Under the pieces are notes generated by a model, which was not told where the DNA came from, ran no database searches, and saw nothing but the letters and a program-made list of their open reading frames with translations. A program made the translations under genes and the position numbers. 64,000 bases of DNA from Qipengyuania vulgaris (GTDB lineage Bacteria; Pseudomonadota; Alphaproteobacteria; Sphingomonadales; Sphingomonadaceae): assembly GCF_009827325.1 (NCBI RefSeq), contig NZ_WTYC01000001.1, positions 620,001 to 684,000 of the forward strand. The letters are read 5' to 3'. Positions 44,803-53,316 of the stretch are shown here, piece after piece (position 1 is the stretch's first letter; each line of letters starts with the position of its first letter).

Positions 44803-45969
44803 CTAGCGAACCTTGCCGGAAGCGGCGGCAGAGGGAGCGGGGGCAGGTCGACGTCCGGTAGGCGTGTTGGATATCTTGACCGGAACGCCCGGTCGGATTT
44901 TCTGAAGATTACTGACAATAACCGTATCGCCTGGCTTCAGACCACTTTCGACGATCCATTTGCCATCGACCATATCCCCCAGCTCGATCGGCCGGACCAG
45001 GGCCTGCCCCTCCTTGTCGACCAGGAAAACGGATCCGCCGTCACCGGTCAGAGTCACTGCCTGTTGCGGGATAGTGATCCCGTTCGGGATCTTGCCGGCA
45101 TAAATTTTCGCCCGCACGAACTCCCCAGGAAGCAGGATGCGCGAGGGATTACTGAATTCGGCACGCAGCTCAACGGTCCCGGTCTGCTCATCGACCGAGA
45201 AATCAAGAAAATCGATATAACCCCTAATAGGATATTCGGTCCCGTTGCCGAAGGTGAGGCGCACCTCGATCTGTTCGCCATCATTCAGATCGATTTCGCC
45301 CGAAGCAATGGCGCGGCGCAGGTCAACAACCTCGCTGGCTGCCTGTGCGAAGCTCACATAGACTGACGAGATCTGTTCGATTCGGGTCATCAGCGTGCCT
45401 TCCGGCTGACTGACAAGGGCCCCTTCGGTAACCTGCGCACGGCCCGCACGGCCGCTGATCGGCGCGCGCACGGTGGTATAACCGAGTTGCAGAGAGGCCG
45501 CCTCCAGCTGCGCCTGAATCTGGGCAACATTTGCCTCCGCCTCGCGCGAAGCGGCAATCGCCGCGTCGTATTCCTGACTGCTGATAGCGTTTTCTTCGAT
45601 CAACGGGCGGTAACGTTCGACCACGGCCCGGGCATTGGCTGCTGTGGCCCGCGCGCGGGCAAGTGCAGCCCTCGTCTGGTTCAAACTTGCGCGCAGTTCG
45701 CGCGGATCGATGCGGAAAAGTGGTTGTCCATTCCTTACGTCGGTTCCTTCTTCGTAAAGCCGCTCTTGCACTATCCCCGTAACCCGGGCGCGCACCTCTG
45801 CCACGCGTACCGGCTCGACCCGTCCAGGTAGTTCGATTATGTTCGGAACGGTTTGCACAGCTACTGTTACCGTGCGGACCGGAATCGCCTGAGCCGCCAT
45901 TTCTTCATTCGGTTCGGAACAGCCGACGAGCAACAGGGCTGCGGCTAAGAATACAATTTTAGATTTCAC
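44803..45969 (-). CDS. RND periplasmic adaptor lipoprotein (AcrA/MexA type)
   Basis: 388 residues. Lipoprotein signal with lipobox 'LLVGC' (Cys at 18), lipoyl halves 'VRARVTGIVQERLYEEGTDV' and 'TVRAPISGRAGRAQVTEGAL', an alpha-helical hairpin between them, and beta-barrel and membrane-proximal domains. It holds pump and channel together. First gene of the RND operon, three bases before the permease gene, and divergent from a TetR regulator. Confidence 0.94.
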   Translation of the reverse strand: MKSKIVFLAAALLLVGCSEPNEEMAAQAIPVRTVTVAVQTVPNIIELPGRVEPVRVAEVRARVTGIVQERLYEEGTDVRNGQPLFRIDPRELRASLNQTRAALARARATAANARAVVERYRPLIEENAISSQEYDAAIAASREAEANVAQIQAQLEAASLQLGYTTVRAPISGRAGRAQVTEGALVSQPEGTLMTRIEQISSVYVSFAQAASEVVDLRRAIASGEIDLNDGEQIEVRLTFGNGTEYPIRGYIDFLDFSVDEQTGTVELRAEFSNPSRILLPGEFVRAKIYAGKIPNGITIPQQAVTLTGDGGSVFLVDKEGQALVRPIELGDMVDGKWIVESGLKPGDTVIVSNLQKIRPGVPVKISNTPTGRRPAPAPSAAASGKVR

Positions 45970-46010
45970 GGGTGGCGGCTTTCAGTCAGCTTTTGTGCAT
46001 GTGCGAAGAT

Positions 46011-46024
46011 GTAATAGATATTAC
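46011..46024. promoter_or_regulatory. Palindrome between RND operon and its TetR regulator
   Basis: GTAATA-GA-TATTAC is a perfect 6+2+6 palindrome in the 96-base gap, 42 bases from each start. Position and symmetry suit a TetR operator controlling both directions. Confidence 0.5.
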
Positions 46025-46065
46025 GCCCTTGTCCCGCAACCCGTTTTCGTCGAGGTTTGCGCTAA

Positions 46066-46722
46066 ATGACCGATCAAACCGAACGTGACCGACTTGACCG
46101 CCGCAGGCGAGCCTTCATCGAAGCTGCCAGGGAATTGTTCGTTAGACTGGGCTACGAACGCACGACGCTGGGTGACATAGTCGATCGTGCAGGCGGCTCT
46201 TTGGCTACGGTCTACAAGCTGTTCGGCAACAAAGAAGGGATACTCGAGGTTGTTGTTTTCGAAAAGGCATCTTCCGGTGCGACGCTGGTCCGCGAGGCAG
46301 CTGAAAAAGGCGGTACGCCACAGGAAATCCTTCACCGCCTTGCAATAAGTTTTCAGGCCCACTTCCTAGATCCGGAAGTGGTCGCTTTGGTTCGAATCGT
46401 CATCGCGCGCAGCGTGAGCAACAAGGAATTCGCCCGACGGTTTTTCGAACGTACGGCAACGCGGACCCTTGATTCGCTCCAACAGCTCTTTGCGGACTGG
46501 CAAGAAGGAGGGATCGAACTGAACGCGCCACCGCATATACTTGCTGAATTGTTTCTTGGGCTATTCGTAAGCGACGTACATGCAGACGCGATCAGTCACA
46601 GGGTGGGTATTGACAACAGCCTTGAGCGATTACGCGCCAGAACCCATTTCTTCGTTATGGGATCGGGTGTGCTGGAAAACAAGAATGCAAACATCTCCTT
46701 CGAAGGTTCAAACGGGCTATAA
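46066..46722 (+). CDS. TetR/AcrR-family repressor of the RND operon
   Basis: 218 residues. Helix-turn-helix domain at about 12-60: 'RRRAFIEAARELFVRLGYER' then 'LGDIVDRAGGSLATVYKLFG'. The C-terminal domain is of the AcrR type with 'ARSVSNKEFARRFFE'. It is divergent from the RND adaptor gene, the classic arrangement of a local repressor; a palindrome lies between them. The ligand is presumably one of the pump substrates. Confidence 0.88.
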   Translation: MTDQTERDRLDRRRRAFIEAARELFVRLGYERTTLGDIVDRAGGSLATVYKLFGNKEGILEVVVFEKASSGATLVREAAEKGGTPQEILHRLAISFQAHFLDPEVVALVRIVIARSVSNKEFARRFFERTATRTLDSLQQLFADWQEGGIELNAPPHILAELFLGLFVSDVHADAISHRVGIDNSLERLRARTHFFVMGSGVLENKNANISFEGSNGL

Positions 46723-46899
46723 GTCTCTCTACCGTAGTTCACCCGGCAGATAGATTATCCGACTTATCCAGACAGAAACCTATAACCGAGCCGCAGCCTG
46801 ACGGAGCGCCAATACATTTTATACGGCGTTGGCGGGCCGTCGACCTGTTGCAGGAAGATTGCGTGCCTCCGCTCGACGAGGATTTTGGCCAGCAGTGCT

Positions 46900-47228
46900 C
46901 TAGGCCGTGTGGACAAAGTATATCCGTAGTTTGGCTGAGGCGAGAGCTACGAAGCCAAGGTAAGACCCTTTGGTTTTATCGTAGCGAGTTGGCAACCCTG
47001 CGCCAGTTCTGCAGTCTGTTGAACAATCGCTCGATAAGGCTACGTCAGCGGCATTTCTCCCGATTATGTGGGGCGGGGTTGCGGCGGTTGCTCCTTGCGG
47101 AGATCACAGCCTCGACGCCGGCAGCGACGATCTCCTCGCGGATGGCATCGGCATCATAGCCGCGATCAGCCAGGAATGCCTCGATCCGGTCCCCGCTCGG
47201 TGCCGTGCCAGCCCCAAGATATACAAGG
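46900..47228 (-). pseudogene. IS5-family transposase, C-terminal remnant
   Basis: Translated on the minus strand, the fragment reads 'GDRIEAFLADRGYDADAIRE' and later 'RSLIERLFNRLQNWRRVA', then after a one-base shift 'TRYDKTKGSYLGFVALASAK' and 'YFVHTA' before the stop. This is the C-terminal half of an IS5-type transposase. It contains an in-frame TGA between 'REKCR' and 'RSLIE', one frameshift, and no N-terminus, which is cut at the end of the IS630 element. It cannot be functional. Confidence 0.8.
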
Positions 47229-47230
47229 TT

Positions 47231-48285
47231 GAGAGCGGATTCCGTTCACTCTGGGTCATAGCCGCAGGAGCTGAAGTAGTTGGCGCTTTCGTCGGGCTGG
47301 AAGAGGTCGACGAGCCTGCCGATCAGGTCCCAGAGGCCGGATACGGTTCGCTCCGCTGCCTTGCGGAGCATCGCCTTGAGCCGGACGAAGGCCTTCTCGA
47401 TGGGATTGAAGTCGGGACTGTAGGGCGGGAGGGACAGCAGTGTTGCCCCTGCCGCCTCGATCAGCTCGCGCACCGACGCGCGCTTATGGCTCGACAGGTT
47501 ATCCATGATGACGATGTCGCCACAGCGCAGCTCGGGTACGAGAACCTGGACGACATAGGCTTCGAACCAGTCGCCGTTGATCGGCCCGTCGAGCACCATC
47601 GGAGCGATCATTCCACTCATCCGCAGGCCGGCCACCAGCGTGGTCGTTTTGCGATGCCCATGCGGGAAGCCCATCCTCAGACGCTCGCCCCTGGCGCACC
47701 GGCCATGGCTGCGGGTCATGTCGGTCGCGGTCCACGTTTCGTCGATGAAGACCAGACGCTCCGGATCGAAGTCGAGTTGCCCTTCGAACCAGGCGGGGCG
47801 CTGGCTCAGGACGTCGGGCCGGTCCTGCTCGATCGCGTGGCCAGTCTTTTTTGCGCGTGATGCCGTGACGCACGAAGAAGCGATGAAGCGTCGAGTTCGC
47901 CACTACCAGACCGATGCCGCTCAGTTCCGCCCGAAGCTCGTCGAGCGTGATGTCCTTGCGCGCTTCCCACAGAGCCAGGATCATCTCCCGATACTCCTCG
48001 ACCCGGCGCGAGCGCGTGGTCCCGCCTTGCGGCTTGGGTGCAAAGTTCCCGGTCGCGCGGCGCTGCTCCTGCCACCGGATCGCTGTCGAAGGGGCAACAC
48101 CAAACCGGTCGGCCGCCGAACGGCAACTCATCCCCGCGTCAACCGCGCCCAGCAGCCGCGAACGTAAATCCATCGAGAGAGGCCGACCCGTTCCATACTG
48201 GCCTCCTTCACCTGCCAGCATGATGAATCAGAAAATCACCGGCTTGGGAATCCCTCGCGATTCGGACCGGGCGGAAACCGCTCTA
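47231..48285 (-). mobile_element. IS630-family element
   Basis: Near-perfect terminal repeats AGAGCGGATTCCG (47232-47244) and CGGAAACCGCTCT (48272-48284; one mismatch) enclose a transposase gene in two frames. The right end is followed by TA (48284-48285), the usual target of this family; the left copy is not clear. It cuts an IS5-type transposase gene at its left end. Confidence 0.75.
47246..48173 (-). CDS. IS630-family transposase, two frames
   Basis: The first frame (48173 or 48221 down to about 47850) encodes the HTH part: 'CRSAADRFGVAPSTAIRWQE' and 'SNSTLHRFFVRHGITRKK'-like 'VANSTLHRFFVRHGITRKK'. At an A6G tract (about 47850) the frame must shift by -1 to continue as 'TGHAIEQDRP' and 'LVFIDETWTATDMTR'. 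The second frame ends at 47246 with 'VIMDNLSSHK' and 'PPYSPDFNPIEKAF', giving the DDE residues. Many IS630 elements use such a programmed shift, so the gene may still be active. Confidence 0.8.
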
Positions 48286-48305
48286 GCACCTGGGATCGCA
48301 AATTT

Positions 48306-49285
48306 TGAATAGCCCTTAGATTTGTGGACGCTTTCTTTCCAAATTTTGAGGACAGGCGGCGACGATGCATATTTGACTTACGGCCACTTCGTTCTGCCAG
48401 GGATGCAAAGTGAGATACGCGTTCGTTGCCGAGCATCGCGTGCTGTTTTCGGTGCGCGCGATGTGCCGGTGTCTTCGCATCCAGCCCAGCGGCTTCAACG
48501 CCTCGTTGAAGAGCCCGTTGAGCAGGCGGGCGAAGGAAGATGCTCGGCAGACGTGGGAAGAGAGCGGCAAGGTCTATGGCTACCGCAAGCTGCACGACGA
48601 CCTGCACGATCAGGGCGAGACCTGCTGCCCGAACCGGGTGGCTCGTCTTGCCGGCCTGGCCGGGATCAAGGCGAGGATAGGCTACAAATGCAGGCCGGGC
48701 AGCTATGGCGGCAAGCCGTCCAGGGTGATCGACAACACGCTGGTCCGCCAGTTCGATGTCGCTGCACCCGACAAGGCATGGGTGACCGACATCACCTACA
48801 TCAGGACGCAGGAGGGCTTTGCCCATCTGGCGGTAGTGATCGACCTTTACTCCCGCCGCGTGGTGGGCTGGTCGATGCAGAACCGCCAGACCACCGACCT
48901 GGTCCTGCAGGCATTGCTGATGGCGGTGTGGCGCAGGAAGCCGAAGGGGAAGGTTCTGATCCACTCGGATCAGGGATCGCAGTTCACCAGCATGGACTGG
49001 GCCTCGTTCCTTAAGGCCCACAATCCGGAACACTCGATGAGCCGCCGTGGCAACTGCCATGACAACGCCGTGGTCGCGAGCTTCTTCAACCTGCTCAAGC
49101 GCGAGTATATCCGGCGAAGGACCTATCGCTCACGCGACGAGGCCAGGCAGGATGTGTTCGATTACATCGAAATGTTCTACAACCTGATACGCAAGCATGT
49201 AAGGAACGGGATGCTGTCACCCGTAGAGTTCGAAAGGCAGCAGATGATGAGCACCGAGGGCGTCTAGAAAATTCGGGGCTATTCA
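48306..49285 (+). mobile_element. IS3-family element lacking orfA
   Basis: Terminal repeats TGAATAGCCC (48306-48315) and GGGCTATTCA (49276-49285) bracket 980 bases, about 250 shorter than a normal IS3-type element. Only orfB is present; the usual orfA of some 300 bases is missing between the left repeat and 48410. Confidence 0.75.
48410..49267 (+). CDS. IS3-family transposase OrfB (orphan)
   Basis: 285 residues from GTG 48410 ('MRYAFVAEHRVLFSVRAMCR'). The integrase core is complete: Asp in 'AWVTDITYIRT', Asp in 'LIHSDQGSQFTS', Glu replaced in position by the 'NAVVASFFNLLKREYIRR' block, where the glutamate is in 'KREYI'. The branch differs from the two other IS3 elements of the window. Without orfA it cannot make the normal fusion transposase, so the copy is probably inactive. 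Confidence 0.83.
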   Translation: MRYAFVAEHRVLFSVRAMCRCLRIQPSGFNASLKSPLSRRAKEDARQTWEESGKVYGYRKLHDDLHDQGETCCPNRVARLAGLAGIKARIGYKCRPGSYGGKPSRVIDNTLVRQFDVAAPDKAWVTDITYIRTQEGFAHLAVVIDLYSRRVVGWSMQNRQTTDLVLQALLMAVWRRKPKGKVLIHSDQGSQFTSMDWASFLKAHNPEHSMSRRGNCHDNAVVASFFNLLKREYIRRRTYRSRDEARQDVFDYIEMFYNLIRKHVRNGMLSPVEFERQQMMSTEGV

Positions 49286-49535
49286 GTCTGGTGTTGGCCA
49301 CTCAATCTATTGCGCAGGGCAGCGAGCGTTTTGACCAAAGTTCGGCCGCGCGGGATTAAAAGAACAGTCTCCGTTCCGAGCTGTTTGAGGTTCTCAATCG
49401 CGATCGAGCAGACGGATATGAAACAGCGGTCGCCAACCTAGGAGCGGGGCCAGATCGTTCGGTTTCAAACCGTCCGGGGCAAGACACTCAAGGCATTTAG
49501 CTGATCTCTTTCGACTGACTGCCTTGATGCACTGT
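49286..49535. other. Short stretch after the IS cluster
   Basis: No gene is seen. It lies between the IS3 remnant and the NUDIX gene and may hold scars of earlier insertions. Confidence 0.3.
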
Positions 49536-50306
49536 TTACCCAACTACCTCGCTCGCCGGGCCGTAACCTGCATCCTCCGGGATGGTCAGGATATTCTTGC
49601 CATCTCGCTGCAAGACCCGCGGCAGGACAGGCACGATCGTGCGCGCCAGCGCGCGATCTACGCAGTCCGCAGCACTGTTCGCCTCGGACAACAGTTCCAG
49701 GTTCAGTCGGGTCGGGAAAATGACCGTGCGCTCGCCCGATTTGCCCATCTCCAGAGCACGATTGGGTGACAGCCATTCTGCATCCACCGTCTCATAGCCA
49801 TCGCACGCGGCAATCTGGCGTTCGGGGGCTCGAGCGACGTAGAACCAGGTGTCAAACCGTTTCTTCATGAAGACCGGGGTAATCCACCGGGCAAAATCGG
49901 TGAGACTGTCGAGCCGCAAGATCACATCGGACTGCCGGACGACATCGAGGAACGATCTTTCCCCCTGTTCGACTGCCCGGCGGCTGTCCGGGTCACAGGC
50001 CCCTTCGAAAGGGCTGCCATCGCGGTTGACCGCCAGCAAAATGCCAGCCTCCTCGTAAGCTTCGCGGATCGCAGCGATCTTTAAAACTCTTTGGGTCGTA
50101 TCGACCTGATCCCACCCGTCAGAGTAAGCGGCCCATTCCTCCAAAGAATCATCTGAATGGGGTTTCCCGCCAGGGAAGACCAGTGCTCCAGATGCGAAGT
50201 CGATCTGATGATGTCGCTTCACCATGAGAACCTGAAACTCCGGTTCATCCCGCACCAGCAGCATGGTGGCGGCAGGCACCGCCTCGGCAGGTTTCTGTTC
50301 GGTCAT
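49536..50306 (-). CDS. NUDIX hydrolase family protein
   Basis: 256 residues from ATG 50306, with GGGAGAAG upstream. The Nudix box is split by an insert: 'FPGGKPHSDDSLEEWAAYSD' and then 'AAIREAYEEAGILLA', giving G-x-n-R-E-x2-E-E-x-G. Longer Nudix proteins of this form (like the mammalian NUDT19 group) hydrolyse acyl-CoA or other large diphosphates; which one cannot be told here. It is followed by the UbiB-like gene on the same strand and may be in the same transcript. Confidence 0.85.
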   Translation of the reverse strand: MTEQKPAEAVPAATMLLVRDEPEFQVLMVKRHHQIDFASGALVFPGGKPHSDDSLEEWAAYSDGWDQVDTTQRVLKIAAIREAYEEAGILLAVNRDGSPFEGACDPDSRRAVEQGERSFLDVVRQSDVILRLDSLTDFARWITPVFMKKRFDTWFYVARAPERQIAACDGYETVDAEWLSPNRALEMGKSGERTVIFPTRLNLELLSEANSAADCVDRALARTIVPVLPRVLQRDGKNILTIPEDAGYGPASEVVG

Positions 50307-50383
50307 TTCCACTCTTCTCCCTTGATGTAGCCAATATCGGTGCCGGGCGGCCGTGATCGAAGCGTTCATTGTGTGTGGTCTTA

Positions 50384-51970
50384 TCAGTTCCATCTAGGAA
50401 TGAGTGCTATTCCCGCGAAAGCCAGAACAATTCCTGCCAGTAACAACGATTGGTCGGCCAGCAATGCGGCAGAGATGATCAACGCTGCCACCACCGGACC
50501 CTTGACGGGGGTGCTGCGGTCCTCTTCCCGCGTCAGATGGTTCAGGCTGGCTGGGTCGATGGATACCTGAATCGTACCCGATCGAGCGACCGAGGCAACG
50601 TTATCGATCAGGTCGGGCAGCGATGCCGAGAAATCCAGCAGGCCACTGCGGACCTTGGCCAAATGATCCCGCGCGGCTCCGATCGAAAATCGCTCGGCAA
50701 ACAATTGCATCACGATCGGCTTCGTTTCTTCGGCAATATTGTAGTCCGGTGCCAAAGAGCGAACGAAGCCCTCTGCGGTCAGCAAGGTACGCAGCAAAAC
50801 AGCGAGGTCGGGCGGCAATGCGAGGCGATAATCGCGCAACAATCCGAAAACCCGATCGAAGATTGCCGAGAATTCAATCCCCACAAGAGCTGTGCCGCGA
50901 AATTCCTCGATCAGCTCGTCCAGATCCATCACCAATTGCGCGCGGTCCACGAGTGGATTGCCTGCCCAGTCAAGCAGCAGATCGGCCACCTTGTCTATCT
51001 GATCGTTCGCGATAGCAAAAATCAGGCGGACAATTTCCTGACGCCGCGCGCCGCTGAGAAAGCCCACCGAGCCGAAATCGATAAAGCCTACCTGGTTCCC
51101 TTCCATCCAGAAAACATTGCCGGGATGCGGGTCGCCATGAAACTCTCCATTGAGAAGGATCATCCGCAACACTGCATCGGCATAGCGCTTCGCGAACCGG
51201 GCATTCCCTGCCGGATCAGTTGCCGGGTGCCGCGACGCGGGTTTTCCGACCAGGGCTTCCTGCACATTGATCGTCATGCCTGTGAGTTCCCAATGGATCT
51301 CGGGGGTCTTCACCCCAAGCATCTCCAGATAACCGCCAATCCGTTCACAGGCGCGTGCTTCTGCCGCCAGGTCCATCTCCCGCGCTAAATTCTTTCCGAA
51401 AGTCTGAAGGAATTCCACGGGTCGATAGCGGGCAATGTCGCTTGACCGACGCTCGGCGAGGCCCGCGAGCCGTGTCAACAGCCTCATGTCCGCCTCGATC
51501 CTGGACGCCATGCCGGGTCGGCGTACTTTCACGATAGTCTCGCTTCCGTCCAGCAGGGTTGCGACATATGTCTGTGCGATAGAGGCGGAGGCGATCGGGT
51601 TTCTCTCGAAAGCCGCGAATTCACGTTCCCAGTCGCTGCCCCAAGCCGATACAATCACCGGTTCGATCTTATCGAACGGCAGCGGTTCCACCTGGTCGTG
51701 GAGAGTGCCGAACGCGGAAATCCAGGGTTGTGTAAACAGATCGCTTCTGGTCGCGAGGAGCTGGCCAAGCTTTATCCCGACAGGGCCGACATCGCGCAAT
51801 AGCGCCACCACCGATGCAGGACGCAAGTCCTCGGTATCTGGCTCCTTCTCCGAAACCGGCATAATGCCAAGCAAGCTTCCGAGATTTTTCAGACCGTGCC
51901 GGGCGAAAATCTGACCGAGTTCTGCTAGCCGCGTCAGTTCACCGACACTGTTTTCCAGATCGCGCTTCAT
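50384..51970 (-). CDS. ABC1/UbiB-family atypical kinase
   Basis: 528 residues. The family K-x-G-Q motif is 'GIKLGQLLATRSDL' (Lys67), the A-rich loop is 'NPIASASIAQTYVA', and catalytic-like blocks are 'GEFHGDPHPGNVFW' and 'IDFGSVG'. Two hydrophobic helices close the C-terminus. UbiB/COQ8 proteins are ATPases that help ubiquinone synthesis at the membrane. The housekeeping copy normally sits with ubiE, so this one is a paralogue with another job. It overlaps the preceding MarR gene by four bases, so it is probably produced under MarR control. Confidence 0.85.
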   Translation of the reverse strand: MKRDLENSVGELTRLAELGQIFARHGLKNLGSLLGIMPVSEKEPDTEDLRPASVVALLRDVGPVGIKLGQLLATRSDLFTQPWISAFGTLHDQVEPLPFDKIEPVIVSAWGSDWEREFAAFERNPIASASIAQTYVATLLDGSETIVKVRRPGMASRIEADMRLLTRLAGLAERRSSDIARYRPVEFLQTFGKNLAREMDLAAEARACERIGGYLEMLGVKTPEIHWELTGMTINVQEALVGKPASRHPATDPAGNARFAKRYADAVLRMILLNGEFHGDPHPGNVFWMEGNQVGFIDFGSVGFLSGARRQEIVRLIFAIANDQIDKVADLLLDWAGNPLVDRAQLVMDLDELIEEFRGTALVGIEFSAIFDRVFGLLRDYRLALPPDLAVLLRTLLTAEGFVRSLAPDYNIAEETKPIVMQLFAERFSIGAARDHLAKVRSGLLDFSASLPDLIDNVASVARSGTIQVSIDPASLNHLTREEDRSTPVKGPVVAALIISAALLADQSLLLAGIVLAFAGIALIPRWN

Positions 51971-52455
51971 CGGCTTGCTTCACAAGTGTCAGCCTGCTTC
52001 TGATTCTCCGCAACTTTTCGAAGCATGGCACGCAGGAAGTCGATTTGAGGCGCAGACATTCCCTTCCAGAGCGTTTCGTGGAGTCGATCAGCCGCTTCGC
52101 GCAGTTCCGGCCAGATGGTTCTTACTTGCTCGGTGAGGTGGAGGTTCCAAACTCTTCGATCGTGCGCCGCCCGCTCTCGCTCGATCAAACCTTTTTCAAC
52201 CAAAACTGTGACAGCCTGTCCTATCGTCGCCGATTCAAGCTCGAACAGGCGAGAAATCTCGGTCTGTGTTAGCGTAGGTTCCCGCAACAAGGACGCGATG
52301 ATCCGCCATTGTGTTTGATTGAGGTCGAGCCCCACGATCAGAGCGTCGAACGTCCGCCGAGCGGTCCTGTTCACCTCTTCCAGCAAATATAGGATGTCAT
52401 CCTTTTCGTTGGGGGCGTAATCACGTATTTCATCTTTCGGCATATGCTTATCCAT
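51967..52455 (-). CDS. MarR-family regulator linked to the UbiB-like gene
   Basis: 162 residues from ATG 52455 (another ATG at 52443). Winged helix: 'LNQTQWRIIASLLREPTLTQTEISRLFELESATIGQAV' (core 'TQTEISRLFELESATIGQAV'), wing 'ERERAAHDRRVWNLHLT', C-terminal dimerisation helix. All normal MarR elements are present. Its stop overlaps the start of the UbiB-like gene. Close relative of the MarR at 52.8 kb. Confidence 0.87.
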   Translation of the reverse strand: MDKHMPKDEIRDYAPNEKDDILYLLEEVNRTARRTFDALIVGLDLNQTQWRIIASLLREPTLTQTEISRLFELESATIGQAVTVLVEKGLIERERAAHDRRVWNLHLTEQVRTIWPELREAADRLHETLWKGMSAPQIDFLRAMLRKVAENQKQADTCEASR

Positions 52456-52763
52456 CGCGCTATCCTGAAAGGCTCGCGCAAGCCTGGCGTGCTCAATCTC
52501 AGGGTCAACCATATTCGCTAGCAGTGCCGCCCTGCAAACACTCGCTGATTTCACGCTACAGCAGAAACTGAATCCAATGGTCGCTCAAGCCGATAAGGAA
52601 CCGTACGGCGCTGGGTGAGTGCGAGGGCTCCGGCCACCTCGCCTGCCACGACTGCCGGGATCTTATGATCGCAAGCGCTCGGCCTCCATCACTTGAACAT
52701 CAGCCCCCCCCTGAAGGGCAAAGGTGGGGCATGAACGCGGGGCATTGGCTCGATTTCGAGTGA
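52456..52763. other. Intergenic stretch between two MarR genes
   Basis: 308 bases without a gene. It should hold the promoter of the left MarR-UbiB transcript and the end of the right MarR transcript. No clear palindrome was noticed. Confidence 0.3.
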
Positions 52764-53240
52764 TTATGGCTCGCTGGCCAGATTGTCATGCATCCTGGCC
52801 AGCGATCCGCGTAAGCGCTCCAGTTCCCCAAAACGGATCCCCCCGAGCAAGCGAGCATACATTGCATCAGCTTCTACTCGCATCTTGGGAAGTAGCTCGA
52901 TTGCGGCAGGGCGTAAATGAACCCGCCAAACGCGCCTGTCGTTCTTCGCGCTGCGTCTTTCCACCAGCTCAAGTTCTTCCAGGCGATCAATAGTCCGGCC
53001 GATGCTAGCGCGCTCTAACTCCAGTTCCCGAGCCAGCTCGGTCTGGGTCATGCCTGGGCTCCGAAAGAGATAAGCCAAAATACGCCATTGCGTCCGCGTG
53101 AGCCCGAATTGTTCAACCGAAGAATCAAAGGTCCTGCGCAAACGCCGCGTCACTTCCTCCATAAGAAAGAACAGCCGATCGGTATCGGTGAGGAAACTTG
53201 CCCCCTTTGTATCCGTGTCATAGTCCGTCGTGGCAGCCAT
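52764..53240 (-). CDS. MarR-family regulator of the hydrolase/thioesterase pair
   Basis: 158 residues from ATG 53240 ('MAATTDYDTDTKG'). MarR fold: 'LTRTQWRILAYLFRSPGMTQTELARELELERASIGRT' (core 'MTQTELARELELERASIGRT'), wing 'ERRSAKNDRRVWRVHLRP', C-terminal helix 'RLRGSLARMHDNLA'. It is divergent from the alpha/beta hydrolase gene, with a near-perfect palindrome between them, so it most likely represses that gene pair and itself until an aromatic or acid ligand is present. Confidence 0.88.
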   Translation of the reverse strand: MAATTDYDTDTKGASFLTDTDRLFFLMEEVTRRLRRTFDSSVEQFGLTRTQWRILAYLFRSPGMTQTELARELELERASIGRTIDRLEELELVERRSAKNDRRVWRVHLRPAAIELLPKMRVEADAMYARLLGGIRFGELERLRGSLARMHDNLASEP

Positions 53241-53277
53241 CCTGGGCAACCTACCATAGCCGATCAGGAAATAAAGC

Positions 53278-53292
53278 GGTTTACTGTAAACC
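53278..53292. promoter_or_regulatory. MarR operator candidate
   Basis: GGTTTAC-T-GTAAACC is a perfect 7+1+7 palindrome in the 76 bases between the MarR gene and the hydrolase gene; a further half-site TTTACA follows at 53295-53300. The length and place are right for a MarR dimer. Confidence 0.55.
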
Positions 53293-53316
53293 AATTTACA
53301 ATATAGAGGTTGCGAT

